NCBI RefSeq assembly: GCF_002086795.1
Contig: NZ_MVIM01000009.1
Span: forward strand, 62,001 to 126,000
Direction: 5' to 3'
Length of the DNA: 64,000 nucleotides
Origin: Mycolicibacterium tusciae
GTDB taxonomy: Bacteria > Actinomycetota > Actinomycetes > Mycobacteriales > Mycobacteriaceae
The notes beneath the pieces were generated by a model that worked only from the letters and a program-made list of their open reading frames with translations, was not told where the DNA came from and searched no databases. Positions 34,404-43,764 of this stretch are shown here, in pieces (within the stretch, counting starts at the first letter, position 1; each line of letters begins with the position of its first letter). The position numbers and the translations under genes are program-made.

Positions 34404-36101
34404 GTGACCGACAGGTCGAACGGTGGTCCACCACACGTGCGCGCGACCCTTTCGGGGCTGCGTCTGCGGGAATTGCTCATGGAAGTGCAGGACCGAGTCG
34501 AGCAGATCGTCGAGGGTCGCGACCGTCTCGACGGTCTGGTCGAGGCCATGCTGGTGGTCACCTCGGGCCTGGAACTCGATGAGACGCTCAAGACGATCGT
34601 CCACACGGCCATCGAACTGGTCGACGCGGGCTACGGGGCGCTCGGCGTGCGTGGCCACGATCACGAACTGGTCGAGTTCATCTACGAGGGCATCGACGAG
34701 GAGATGCGTGAGAAAATCGGGCATCTCCCGGAGGGACGCGGTGTGCTCGGGGTCTTGATCGACGATCCCAAACCGATTCGCTTGGATAACATCTCCCACC
34801 ACGTAGCATCAGTCGGCTTTCCGCCGAACCACCCTCCGATGAAGACGTTTCTCGGAGTGCCGGTGCGCATCCGCGACGAGGTCTTCGGCAATCTGTATCT
34901 GACGGAGAAAGCGGGCGGACAGCGATTCAGCGAGGACGACGAGGTGCTGGTCCAGGCCCTGGCGGCGGCTGCCGGTATCGCGATCGACAACGCCCGGTTG
35001 TACGAGCAGTCCAGGACCCGGCAGTCGTGGATCGAGGCGACCCGCGATATCGGAACCGAACTGTTGGCCGGGACTGATCCCGCCACGGTGTTCCGGCTCG
35101 TCGCCGACCAGTCGCGGCATCTCAGCGGCGCCGAGCTGACGCTGGTGGCCGTGCCGCCCGACGCGGACCTACCGGTGGGCGAAACGACCGATCTCGTCGT
35201 CGCGGCCACCGCCGGTGACGGTCCAGTCACTTCGCTTCGAAGCATCCCGGTCGAGGGAACGCTGATCGGAGAGGCGTTCGTCGAGCGCACACCCGGGCGG
35301 TTCCCCCAAATCGAACTGGACTCGACGGCAACTGGTCCTGCGCTGGTGCTGCCGCTGCGGGCCAGCGACGAAGTCGCCGGTGTGCTGGTCGCATTGCGGC
35401 CCGTTGGCGCGTCGCAGTTCAGTTCCGAGCAGTTGGACATGATGACCGCCTTCGCCGACCAGGCCGGGCTGGCGTGGCAGCTGGCCAGCACGCAGCGGCG
35501 GATGCGCGAGCTCAGCATCCTCACCGACCGCGATCGCATAGCCCGTGACCTGCATGATCACGTCATCCAGCGGCTGTTTGCCGTTGGTCTTGCCCTGCAG
35601 GGAACGATACCGAGGGCACGAGTACCCGAAGTGCAACAACGGCTGACCGATTGTGTCGACGATCTTCAACAAGTGATTCAGGAGATCCGGACCGCGATTT
35701 TCGACCTGCACGGTTCGTCCTCGGGTGTGACCCGGCTACGCCAGCGCCTCGACGAGGCCGTGGCTCAATTCGCCAACGCGAATCTGCGCACCAGCGTGCA
35801 ATACGTGGGACCGCTCTCGGTCGTCGATGCGACGCTCGCCGACCACGCCGAAGCTGTTGTCCGAGAAGCGGTGAGCAACGCCGTGCGTCACGCGCAAGCG
35901 GCCTCGCTTGCGATCAGCGTCGTGGTCGAGGACGAGCTGACCATCGAGGTCGTCGACAACGGCTGCGGTATCGAAGGTGACATCACCGGCAGCGGATTGA
36001 CCAATCTGCGCAAGCGCGCCGACGAGGCCGGCGGGTCGTTCGCCATCGAGGCGGTGCCAGCGGGGGGCACCAAATTGAGATGGTCCGCGCCCTTACCGTG
36101 A
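34404..36101 (+). CDS. DevS/DosT-type GAF-GAF histidine kinase
   Basis: A 565-residue sensor kinase. GAF-A (about 45-190) carries the region SVGFPPNHPPMKTFLGVPVR, in which His143 is at the position expected for the proximal haem ligand of DosS/DosT. GAF-B spans about 200-355. The dimerisation/phosphoacceptor helix has RDLHDHVIQRLFAVG (His384), followed by the ATPase with EAVSNAVRHAQA and DNGCGIEGDITGSGLTNLRKRADE. By homology it senses O2, NO or CO and phosphorylates DosR. The start is GTG at 34404. No devR/dosR gene is adjacent, so it is an orphan kinase that would act on a regulator elsewhere. Its promoter has no clear DosR box. Confidence 0.9.
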   Translation: MTDRSNGGPPHVRATLSGLRLRELLMEVQDRVEQIVEGRDRLDGLVEAMLVVTSGLELDETLKTIVHTAIELVDAGYGALGVRGHDHELVEFIYEGIDEEMREKIGHLPEGRGVLGVLIDDPKPIRLDNISHHVASVGFPPNHPPMKTFLGVPVRIRDEVFGNLYLTEKAGGQRFSEDDEVLVQALAAAAGIAIDNARLYEQSRTRQSWIEATRDIGTELLAGTDPATVFRLVADQSRHLSGAELTLVAVPPDADLPVGETTDLVVAATAGDGPVTSLRSIPVEGTLIGEAFVERTPGRFPQIELDSTATGPALVLPLRASDEVAGVLVALRPVGASQFSSEQLDMMTAFADQAGLAWQLASTQRRMRELSILTDRDRIARDLHDHVIQRLFAVGLALQGTIPRARVPEVQQRLTDCVDDLQQVIQEIRTAIFDLHGSSSGVTRLRQRLDEAVAQFANANLRTSVQYVGPLSVVDATLADHAEAVVREAVSNAVRHAQAASLAISVVVEDELTIEVVDNGCGIEGDITGSGLTNLRKRADEAGGSFAIEAVPAGGTKLRWSAPLP

Positions 36102-36111
36102 AAGTGGTTGA

Positions 36112-37788
36112 TCAGGACCTGCGGCGCTTGAATTCGTCCACAGCGGTGGGCAACGTCATGAACACGCGATCTTCGCCGATCTCGTCCAGAATCCCGGCAG
36201 CGTGCAACGACTCGCGCAAGTCCTGCTTGACCCGGGCCATCGCGAAAACGATTCCACGGCGCGCTAATTCGGCGCGCAGTTGCTCCAGGGCATCGAGCGC
36301 CGTCAAGTCGACCTCCACGTTGGATTCCGCGTTGAGCAAAAACCATTCGACGGGTTCCGGATTGTCGTCCACCGCGGCCAGTGCGCGCGTCCGGAAATCC
36401 TCCGCGTTGGCGAAGCACAGCGGTGCGTCGTAGCGGTACACCACCAGGCCGGGCACTCGGGTAGCCCCTGGGTAATCATCGATATCGTGCATGCCGGCGA
36501 TGCCCGGGACGAAGCCGAGGACGCTGTCGTGTGCGTGTGCCAGTCGCCGTAGCAATTCCAGAATCGACAGAACAACGGCGACGACAACGCCGTAGAGCAC
36601 GCCGAAGGCCAACACAGCGGCTGTCGTGGCCAATGCGAGGACCAGTTCGCTGCGGCGAAACCGCGCCAGGCGACGAAACTCCGCGATGTCGATCAAGTGC
36701 AGTGCGGCAAATACCACCAGCGCCCCAAGCGCCGCAGTCGGGAACATCGCCAGCACCCCGCCTGCGAAGAGGAGCACGACGATGACACATCCGAGCGCGA
36801 TCAGTGAGTAGAGCTGCGTGCGGCTGCCGACGATGTCGCCGACGGCCGTGCGGCTCCCGCTCGAGCTGACCGGAAAACCGTGTGTCACCCCGGCGGCGAG
36901 GTTGCACATCCCGACGGCGCGCAGTTCCGCGTTCGCGTCGATCTCTTCGCTTCTACGGGTGGCGAACGCGCGCGCGGACAACACGTTGTCGGAGAACGCG
37001 ACGATCGCGATGCCGATTGCCGGAACGGCCAGCGTTGCCAGATCGCTCAACGAGACCGGCGGTACTCCCGGCGTCGGTAGGCCGGAAGGAACATCGCCCA
37101 CGACGGCGATTCCGCGCGTATCCAAGGACAGGGCGCCGACGGATGCCGTGGCCACCAGGACAGCGATCACTGGCCCTGGCGCGCGGGGCAGCCAGTGCGC
37201 GAGAGATAGCAGAAGCAGCAGCACCAAAGCGGCCAGCGCCACCGTCGGCCAGTGCACCTGTCCGATTCCGGCAGCGAAAGTCCTTATCTGGTCGATGAAC
37301 TCGTCTCCCTGGACCGCAACGCCGGTGGTCTTGCCCAGTTGGCTGGCGATCATGACGATGGCAATGCCCGTCATGTATCCGACGAGTACCGGCCGCGACA
37401 GCAGGTTGGCGAGGAAGCCCAGCCGTGCGATGCCGCCCACGAGGCAGATCGCCCCGACGAGCAACGCGAGGACCGCGGCGAGAGCTGCGTAGCGTGCTGG
37501 ATCGCCGATGACGATCGGGGCGAGAACGACGGCAGTCATCAAAGCGGTTGTGGATTCAGGTCCGACGGAGAGTTGCCGCGACGAGCCGAGTAGTGCGTAG
37601 AGGGCAAGTGGCGCGATCGCCGCCCACAGCCCGGCCACCGGCGGAAGGCCGGCGACAGTCGCATAGGCCATCACCTGCGGTACCAAATAGGCCGCAACAG
37701 TCAGGCCCGCCAGGAGGTCCCCGCGCAACCAGCCCCGCCGATATCCCCGAAACTGCGCGACGCCCGGTACCCATTTGGCCAATGTCAT
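36112..37788 (-). CDS. SulP-family anion transporter with STAS domain (Rv1739c-like)
   Basis: A 558-residue membrane protein of the SLC26/SulP family, close to the length of M. tuberculosis Rv1739c (a sulfate transporter candidate next to Rv1738). About 10-12 membrane segments span residues 20-410, with the family signature region SVGPESTTALMTAVVLAP. The C-terminal STAS domain (about 430-550) has FLLNAESNVEVDLTALDAL. The anion (sulfate or bicarbonate) is not decided by the sequence. The gene converges with the sensor kinase, 10 nt apart, and diverges from the TetR gene. No good DosR box was seen in the 93-nt upstream gap. Confidence 0.9.
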   Translation of the reverse strand: MTLAKWVPGVAQFRGYRRGWLRGDLLAGLTVAAYLVPQVMAYATVAGLPPVAGLWAAIAPLALYALLGSSRQLSVGPESTTALMTAVVLAPIVIGDPARYAALAAVLALLVGAICLVGGIARLGFLANLLSRPVLVGYMTGIAIVMIASQLGKTTGVAVQGDEFIDQIRTFAAGIGQVHWPTVALAALVLLLLLSLAHWLPRAPGPVIAVLVATASVGALSLDTRGIAVVGDVPSGLPTPGVPPVSLSDLATLAVPAIGIAIVAFSDNVLSARAFATRRSEEIDANAELRAVGMCNLAAGVTHGFPVSSSGSRTAVGDIVGSRTQLYSLIALGCVIVVLLFAGGVLAMFPTAALGALVVFAALHLIDIAEFRRLARFRRSELVLALATTAAVLAFGVLYGVVVAVVLSILELLRRLAHAHDSVLGFVPGIAGMHDIDDYPGATRVPGLVVYRYDAPLCFANAEDFRTRALAAVDDNPEPVEWFLLNAESNVEVDLTALDALEQLRAELARRGIVFAMARVKQDLRESLHAAGILDEIGEDRVFMTLPTAVDEFKRRRS

Positions 37789-37881
37789 CGTGGCAAGAAT
37801 TCTGCATGGCCCGACCTCTGTTACGGCCGAAACGCGTCATACCGAGGCGGTCCGCATGCGTGGCCGATCTATGGTGGGGCC

Positions 37882-38478
37882 ATGACCCGGAGTGCCGCTC
37901 ACGCTGCAGAGTCCTCGCCGTGGTCGCCGCGGGAGGCCGAACTCCTTGCCGTGACGTTGCAGCTCCTGCAGGAAGAGGGTTATGACGGGTTGACCGTGGA
38001 CGCGGTCGCCGCCACTGCGCGCGCCAGCAAGGCGACCGTCTACCGGCGGTGGCCGACCAAGGCGGAGTTGGTGCTGGCTGCGTTCATCGAGGGCGTGCGG
38101 CAGGTCGCCGTCGCACCCGAGACCGGCAGCTTGCGCGGCGACCTGGTGCAGTTGGGCGAGGTGATCTGCGATCAGGCACGGACGCACGCCGGCACGATGC
38201 GTGCGGTGTTGGTCGAGGTATCGCGTAATCCCGCGCTCAACGATGTCATGCAGCACCAGTTCCTCGACCAACGGAAGGCTTTGTTCAAGCAGATACTGGG
38301 GCAGGCCGCTGATCGCGGTGAAATCGATCCGGCCGCCATCACCGAGGACCTCTGGGACGTGATGCCCGGCTACCTCATCTTCCGATCCATTTTTTCGTTG
38401 CGGCCGCCGAGTCGCCGCACGGTGCAATCCCTCGTCGATGACGTGATGCTTCCAAGTCTGACGCGCCTGAACAGGTAA
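37882..38478 (+). CDS. TetR-family regulator upstream of mmpS-mmpL
   Basis: A 198-residue regulator. The N-terminal helix-turn-helix (about 20-65) contains GYDGLTVDAVAATARASKATVYRRW, the typical TetR recognition helix ending in VYRRWPTK. The C-terminal ligand-binding part is helical. It is 149 nt upstream of mmpS on the same strand, with several palindromes between, so it probably represses mmpS-mmpL and responds to an exported lipid or toxic compound. It is not followed by a terminator hairpin that I can see. Confidence 0.87.
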   Translation: MTRSAAHAAESSPWSPREAELLAVTLQLLQEEGYDGLTVDAVAATARASKATVYRRWPTKAELVLAAFIEGVRQVAVAPETGSLRGDLVQLGEVICDQARTHAGTMRAVLVEVSRNPALNDVMQHQFLDQRKALFKQILGQAADRGEIDPAAITEDLWDVMPGYLIFRSIFSLRPPSRRTVQSLVDDVMLPSLTRLNR

Positions 38479-38482
38479 GTGC

Positions 38483-38534
38483 CTGCGTTGTCGACGCAGC
38501 CGTACGGCTTGTGATGTCCGGTACCGTACCGTAC
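38483..38534. promoter_or_regulatory. Palindrome-rich operator region before mmpS
   Basis: Three overlapping symmetric elements: CTGCGT/ACGCAG arms (38483-38499), the perfect 12-mer AGCCGTACGGCT (38498-38509), and a GTACC tandem repeat GTACCGTACCGTAC (38521-38534). They sit in the 149-nt gap between the TetR gene and mmpS and are candidate TetR binding sites. Confidence 0.45.
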
Positions 38535-38627
38535 TGTCAACGAGGTTGATATGTCGCCGGACTGCGATAGGGTTCAGTCACGCCTCGTGTCGCGGGATCG
38601 AAAGGCTGGCGGGTGCAGGGGTTTTCG

Positions 38628-39059
38628 ATGAGTCGCCTTCTGGGTCGCGGCTGGATGTTCATCGTCGCCATCGTGGTTGTGGCTGTGGCCGGCTACGCCG
38701 TATTCCGCCTACATGGCATCTTCGGCTCAGACCACGACACCGGGACAGCCGAAGCCCTCTCAGATGAGATCATCCCGTTCAATCCCAAGCATGTGGTCCT
38801 CGAGGTCTTCGGGCCGCCGGGCACCGTGGCAACGATCAATTATCTGGACGTCAACGCCCAACCCCAGCGCGCCGAAGATGTGTCTTTGCCGTGGAGGTAC
38901 GACATCACGACGACACAGACGGCAGTGCTTGTCAATGTCATGGCGCAGGGCAACAGCGACTCCCTCGGCTGCCGCATCGTCATCGACGACGTGGTCAAGG
39001 ACGAGAGACAGGTCGACACCATGAACGCCTACACCTTCTGCCTGGACAAGTCGGGATGA
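38628..39059 (+). CDS. mmpS: MmpS family protein
   Basis: A 143-residue protein with one N-terminal membrane helix (about 9-28) and an extracytoplasmic beta-rich domain (VVLEVFGPPGTVATINYLDV; VNVMAQGNSDSLGCRIVIDD), typical of MmpS accessory proteins of RND-type MmpL exporters. The ATG at 38628 follows AGGGG; a GTG at 38613 is possible. The stop overlaps the mmpL start (ATGA), so the two are coupled and probably form one envelope export complex. Confidence 0.9.
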   Translation: MSRLLGRGWMFIVAIVVVAVAGYAVFRLHGIFGSDHDTGTAEALSDEIIPFNPKHVVLEVFGPPGTVATINYLDVNAQPQRAEDVSLPWRYDITTTQTAVLVNVMAQGNSDSLGCRIVIDDVVKDERQVDTMNAYTFCLDKSG

Positions 39060-41965
39060 CCACCCATCAGGAATCGCGCACTCCGCTGACGGACCGCATC
39101 GCGAAGTCGATTCGCGTCCTATCGGTCCCCATCGTGCTGTTCTGGTTGGTTGTCGCCGGGCTCACCAACGCCCTCGTCCCGCAACTGGAGGTTGTCGGCG
39201 AAGCACACAACGTCGCAATGAGCTCACCCGATTCACCATCGCAGCAGGCCTTCAAGAAGATCGGCGCCGTTTTTCAAGAATTCGATTCCGACGGTGCGGC
39301 CATGGTTGTGCTGGAAGGCGACGAGCCGCTCGGAGCCGAAGCGCATCGGTACTACGACGCCCTGATCGACCGCTTTGAGCAGGATCGCAAGCACGTTCAG
39401 CACGTTCAGGACTTCTGGGGAGACCCGTTGACGGCGGCGGGATCTCAGAGCTCCGACGGCAAGGCTGCCTATGTCCAGGTGTTCCTCACCGGCAACCTCG
39501 GCGAACCTGAGTCCATCGAGTCCGTTGACGCGATCCGCGACATCGTGAACAGCACGCCCGCGCCGCCCGGCATCAAGGCCTATGTCGCCGGCCCGGCGCC
39601 TCAAGTCACCGACCAGTTCGAAGTGGGCAACGAAGGCACCACGAAGGTCACCGTGCTGACGGTGCTGGTGATCGCGGTGATGCTGCTGTTGGTCTATCGG
39701 TCGATTGTCACCATGCTGTTGGTGCTGATCACCGTCCTCATCGAAATGTCTGCAGCCCGTGGCATCGTGGCCTTCCTCGGCAACTCCGGAATCATCGGAC
39801 TGTCGACATACTCGACCAATCTCCTCACGCTGCTGGTCATCGCGGCCGGCACGGATTACGCAATCTTCCTGTTGGGCCGCTACCACGAGGATCGCAGCAA
39901 CGGAATTGACCGAGAAACCGCTTACTACAACATGTATCGGGGCACGGCGCATGTCATTTTGGGGTCAGGTCTGACCGTCGCAGGCGCAGTTCTATGCCTG
40001 ACCTTCACCCGACTGCCGTATTTCGAGAGTCTTGGCGTACCCGCCGCGCTCGGTGTCTTCGTGGCCTTGGCGGCGGCGCTCACGCTTGCGCCCGCTGTGA
40101 TGGTCATCGGCGCCCGCTTCGGGCTGCTGGATCCAAAACGGAAAGCGCGTACCAGAGGATGGCGTCGGATCGGCACAGCGATCGTTCGATGGCCCGGACC
40201 GATCCTGGTCGCGACGATGGCGGTGGCCGCCGTAGGCCTGCTGGCGCTGCCCGGTTACAAGACGAGCTACGACACCGGCGTCTACCTGCCCGACCGCGCA
40301 CCCTCCAATATCGGGTATGCCGCTGCCGAGCGTCATTTCTCGAAGGCTCGGCTCAACCCCGAACTCCTGATGATCGAGGCCGATCACGACCTGCGCAATC
40401 CCACCGACATGATTCTTTTGGAGCGCGTGGCCAAGGCCGTGTTCCACACGACGGGTATCGCTCAGGTGCAATCGATTACGCGACCACTGGGCACGCCGCT
40501 GGACCACACCTCGATTCCTTTCCAGATCAGTGCGCAGAGCGCCGGCCAGATACAGAACCTCGGCTATCAGCAGGACCGGGCCAAGGACCTGCTCAAGCAG
40601 GTGGATGAAATCGACAAGACGATCGGCATCCTGCGACAACAGGCCACGCTGCAGCAGCAGGCCAACGATGCCACGCACGAACAAGTTGCGGCATTCCACG
40701 AAACCGTCGAGGTGGCGAAGGACCTGCGGGACAAGATCGCGAACTTCGACGACATGTTCCGCCCGTTGCGCAACTATTTTTATTGGGAGCCACACTGTTA
40801 CAACATCCCGATCTGTTTTGCGATTCGGTCGCTCTTCGATGCGCTCGACGGCATAAACGCGCTCACCGACCAGCTGGCGAATGTCACCGCGAGTCTGGAC
40901 AAGCTGGATTCGATCCAGCCAAAGCTGCTCGAGCTCATCCCGCCCCAGCTGGCCAGTCAGCAGATCAATCGTGACCTGGTCATGACCAACTACGCCACCC
41001 TGTCGGGAATCTACGACCAGAATGCGGCGGCCCTCGAGAACTCGACAGCTATGGGAGCTGCGTTCGACGCATCGAAAACCGACGACTCGTTTTACGTGCC
41101 GCCGGAGGTGTTCCAGAATGCCGAGTTCCAGCGCGGTCTTAAACTTTTTCTCTCTCCCAACGGCAAAGCTGCACGGATGATCATCACCCACGACGTCGAT
41201 CCCGCGACACCGCAGGGAATTTCGCATATCGATGCGATCAGGCACTCAGCGGAGGAGGCCGTCAAGGGCACGCCGTTGGCGGGCTCTCATATCTATATCG
41301 GCGGCACGGCAGCGACATACAAGGACATCCAGGAAGGCGCCAAGTACGACCTGATGATCGTCATCATCGCCTCGCTCTGCCTCATTCTGCTCATCATGAT
41401 GTTCATCACCCGAAGCCTGGTGGCCGCGATCGTCATCGTGGGCACCGTCGCGCTATCACTCGGGGCCTCGCTGGGGCTGTCGATCTTGGTATGGCAGCAC
41501 ATCCTGGGCCTGCAGTTGTACTGGGTCATCATTCCGCTCGCGGTCATCCTGCTGCTCGCCGTGGGTTCGGACTACAACTTGCTGTTGATTTCTCGCTTCA
41601 AAGAAGAGATCGGGGCCGGATTGAACACCGGCATCATCCGGGCCATGGCGGGTACCGGTGGTGTGGTCACCGCCGCCGGGCTGGTGTTCGCATTCACGAT
41701 GGCGTCCTTCGTGTATAGCGATCTACTTGTGCTGGGGCAGCTCGGCACAACCATCGCCCTCGGGCTGTTGTTCGACACCTTGATCGTGCGGTCGTTCATG
41801 ACGCCCTCCATCGCCGTGCTTCTCGGACGGTGGTTCTGGTGGCCGCTACGAGTCCGTCCGCGGCCGGCCAGCACCATGCTGCAGCCCTATGGTTCCCGCC
41901 CAGCGGTGCGTCAGCTTCTGCTGTGGGACGACGACGACCCGGTCGCTTCGCCCAAACGCAGCTGA
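39056..41965 (+). CDS. mmpL: MmpL family RND transporter
   Basis: A 969-residue inner-membrane exporter of lipids or siderophores. The first helix is at about 22-42. The two membrane bundles contain the paired MmpL motifs GTDYAIFLLGRYHE and GSDYNLLLISRFKEE, whose Asp-Tyr pairs belong to the proton relay. Extracytoplasmic loops include a long coiled-coil-like stretch (about 510-690, with LRQQATLQQQANDATHEQV). The ATG at 39056 overlaps the mmpS stop; upstream readings lie within mmpS. The substrate is unknown. The order TetR-mmpS-mmpL resembles the MmpS4/5-MmpL4/5 class of siderophore and drug exporters. Confidence 0.92.
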   Translation: MTTHQESRTPLTDRIAKSIRVLSVPIVLFWLVVAGLTNALVPQLEVVGEAHNVAMSSPDSPSQQAFKKIGAVFQEFDSDGAAMVVLEGDEPLGAEAHRYYDALIDRFEQDRKHVQHVQDFWGDPLTAAGSQSSDGKAAYVQVFLTGNLGEPESIESVDAIRDIVNSTPAPPGIKAYVAGPAPQVTDQFEVGNEGTTKVTVLTVLVIAVMLLLVYRSIVTMLLVLITVLIEMSAARGIVAFLGNSGIIGLSTYSTNLLTLLVIAAGTDYAIFLLGRYHEDRSNGIDRETAYYNMYRGTAHVILGSGLTVAGAVLCLTFTRLPYFESLGVPAALGVFVALAAALTLAPAVMVIGARFGLLDPKRKARTRGWRRIGTAIVRWPGPILVATMAVAAVGLLALPGYKTSYDTGVYLPDRAPSNIGYAAAERHFSKARLNPELLMIEADHDLRNPTDMILLERVAKAVFHTTGIAQVQSITRPLGTPLDHTSIPFQISAQSAGQIQNLGYQQDRAKDLLKQVDEIDKTIGILRQQATLQQQANDATHEQVAAFHETVEVAKDLRDKIANFDDMFRPLRNYFYWEPHCYNIPICFAIRSLFDALDGINALTDQLANVTASLDKLDSIQPKLLELIPPQLASQQINRDLVMTNYATLSGIYDQNAAALENSTAMGAAFDASKTDDSFYVPPEVFQNAEFQRGLKLFLSPNGKAARMIITHDVDPATPQGISHIDAIRHSAEEAVKGTPLAGSHIYIGGTAATYKDIQEGAKYDLMIVIIASLCLILLIMMFITRSLVAAIVIVGTVALSLGASLGLSILVWQHILGLQLYWVIIPLAVILLLAVGSDYNLLLISRFKEEIGAGLNTGIIRAMAGTGGVVTAAGLVFAFTMASFVYSDLLVLGQLGTTIALGLLFDTLIVRSFMTPSIAVLLGRWFWWPLRVRPRPASTMLQPYGSRPAVRQLLLWDDDDPVASPKRS

Positions 41966-41984
41966 AAGCGGCGAGCGCGGCCGT

Positions 41985-42050
41985 CTAGTGTGCGTTCAGA
42001 TCGCGAAATCCCGTGAAATCGGCTCGATTTGCGATCTGTGTGCACACTAG
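41985..42050. terminator. Long imperfect inverted repeat between converging genes
   Basis: Left arm 41985-42010 begins CTAGTGTGCGTTCAGATCGC and right arm 42026-42050 ends CTGTGTGCACACTAG. They pair over about 25 bases with a few mismatches and a 15-nt loop. It lies between the ends of mmpL and the SnoaL-like gene and includes the latter's stop codon. It can act as a two-way terminator. The ends also look like a dispersed repeat element. Confidence 0.6.
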
Positions 42051-42601
42051 CCGTCCGACTTTGATTGGGGGCCGGCCAGCAGCGAGAAGAACTGATACGA
42101 GGGGTCCGTCTCGTCGAGGGCGCCCTTGAGGGTGTCCGCCGTGATCGGGTGACTCATGTCCATCGAGGACGGATCCGTCACGCGCGCCCAGTCCGTGACG
42201 ATGGTCCGCTCGAGTAGCTTCCAAATGCCATCGCGCTTCTCGTACTTGTCGAGGTAGCGCCCGCCAATCACGAGATCGACGTCTCGGCCCTTGCCGGCCA
42301 AGGTGTGGACCGCGATGTTGTAGCTCTCGCCCTCAGCCTCGTCTCCGCGGATGGCGAAGTTCGCCGTGGTGATGTGGTGCTGCATTGCCCGTAGGTAGGG
42401 ACGGGAGGCGACGAGCTGCTCGAAGAACTCCTCGACCGACCCAGTTGAAAACGCACCGTGATCATCGACGGCGTCGTGATGATAGAGGTCCCGAAGCGCG
42501 TCGATATCACCTCGGTCCACCGCGCGGCAGTACGCATGGACGAGCTTGCGCAACGCGAACTCGTCGAGCATTTCCTGCATTATCGGGTCCATCGCGGTCA
42601 C
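42047..42601 (-). CDS. SnoaL-like (NTF2-fold) protein
   Basis: A 184-residue protein of the SnoaL_4/NTF2-like fold, beginning with a helical part LRKLVHAYCRAVDRGDIDALRDLY, followed by the cone-like sheet (GGRYLDKYEKRDGIWKLLERTI). Members act as hydratases, isomerases or small subunits of ring dioxygenases. The GTG at 42601 overlaps the sulfotransferase stop (GTGA); ATG at 42592 is possible. In a cluster with a Rieske oxygenase it may process the same substrate, though it lacks close likeness to ring-hydroxylating beta subunits. Confidence 0.83.
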   Translation of the reverse strand: MTAMDPIMQEMLDEFALRKLVHAYCRAVDRGDIDALRDLYHHDAVDDHGAFSTGSVEEFFEQLVASRPYLRAMQHHITTANFAIRGDEAEGESYNIAVHTLAGKGRDVDLVIGGRYLDKYEKRDGIWKLLERTIVTDWARVTDPSSMDMSHPITADTLKGALDETDPSYQFFSLLAGPQSKSDG

Positions 42602-43764
42602 CCTAGTTGTTCGTCGGGGACACCGAAGTATTCCTGGTAGCGCGCCGTCCGCTCGCGAAGCTCGTTCTCGTCCAACCCCGTTTGAGCGAACGTGTAGTGA
42701 TGTCCGCCGTGTTCGTGGGCAGGTTGGGCAGCCAAGAACTCGCGCATCCTGGTATCGGCTTCGGCGGTGAAAGGCAGTCCGAGTCGGTCATAAGCCGCCG
42801 CCACCGCACCGATCGGGTCAGCCGCGAACGATTGGTACTGCACGTCGACCACCTGGGAGGCCGGGATGATTCCGGACTCCCGCGCGTCGATGGATCTGTC
42901 GAGGCCGTCGATGACGTAGTCGGCCCACTCGCGGGCGACCTCCTCGATGGCCGTCGGTTCGGCAGCGAACGTGCGCAGCGTGCACGCCAGCGACGACACT
43001 GACGCGATGGTCCGCAGCGGATCCCGGTGTGTCTGTATCACCCGGGCGTCGGGGTACTCCTTCATCATCGCGTCCAGGGCCCAGATATGTCCGGGGGACT
43101 TGACCACCCAGCGATTCACCGGGATTCGCGACTGCAGATGTTGCAGGAAGCGACGGTGCCATTGGTATGCCGACGCCATGTCGGCGCGCAGCAGCCACTG
43201 CGCGTAGGACGGGACGCGGTACATCGTGGGAAAGATGAAGCTCTTGTAATCCATCCCCGTGATGCGGACGCACTCCTGGGCCAGCAGTGGTCCGATCGGA
43301 TGCATTGCCTTGAGGTCGGGGATGATCGACGTCATCATCTCCTGAATCTGACGACTGTCCTCGATGCGCGGATCGATGTCGTACGTGGCCGCCTCCGGTG
43401 GCGGACAGGGCGCGTCGACTTCCCACGTCAACGGTGCGCGGGCGTCGGGATCCTGCGCCAATAGTTCGTACAGGATCGTGGTCCCCGTGCGCACTTGACC
43501 GACGATGAAAATGGGCCGCTCGATCCGCATTTCGGCAACCTCGGGGTGCGCCCGCCGGTAATCGACGACCTGCAGTCGCCTCGTGAGGGATCCGACGAGG
43601 TCGCCCTGTGCGACGACGTTTCCGAACTCCGTCAGGCCAGCCTCGGCGGCCAATGCGTCGGTCAGCGTGTCGAGGGCCATACGCCAATCGTCACCCCCGA
43701 AGTCGGAGAGCCCGGTGCTTTCCTGCGCCGCGGCGATGACCGCCGCAGGCGAAATATCACCCAC
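42598..43764 (-). CDS. PAPS-dependent sulfotransferase family protein
   Basis: A 388-residue protein of the Sulfotransfer_3 type common in mycobacteria. The 5'-phosphosulfate loop is PIFIVGQVRTGTTILYELL and the 3'-phosphate region RVIQTHRDPLRTIASVSSL. It would transfer sulfate from PAPS to a hydroxyl of a lipid or xenobiotic. The start at 43764 overlaps the TetR gene end by 8 nt. In this cluster it may modify the hydroxylated product of the adjacent oxygenase or act on an unrelated acceptor; the sequence does not say. Confidence 0.87.
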   Translation of the reverse strand: MGDISPAAVIAAAQESTGLSDFGGDDWRMALDTLTDALAAEAGLTEFGNVVAQGDLVGSLTRRLQVVDYRRAHPEVAEMRIERPIFIVGQVRTGTTILYELLAQDPDARAPLTWEVDAPCPPPEAATYDIDPRIEDSRQIQEMMTSIIPDLKAMHPIGPLLAQECVRITGMDYKSFIFPTMYRVPSYAQWLLRADMASAYQWHRRFLQHLQSRIPVNRWVVKSPGHIWALDAMMKEYPDARVIQTHRDPLRTIASVSSLACTLRTFAAEPTAIEEVAREWADYVIDGLDRSIDARESGIIPASQVVDVQYQSFAADPIGAVAAAYDRLGLPFTAEADTRMREFLAAQPAHEHGGHHYTFAQTGLDENELRERTARYQEYFGVPDEQLG

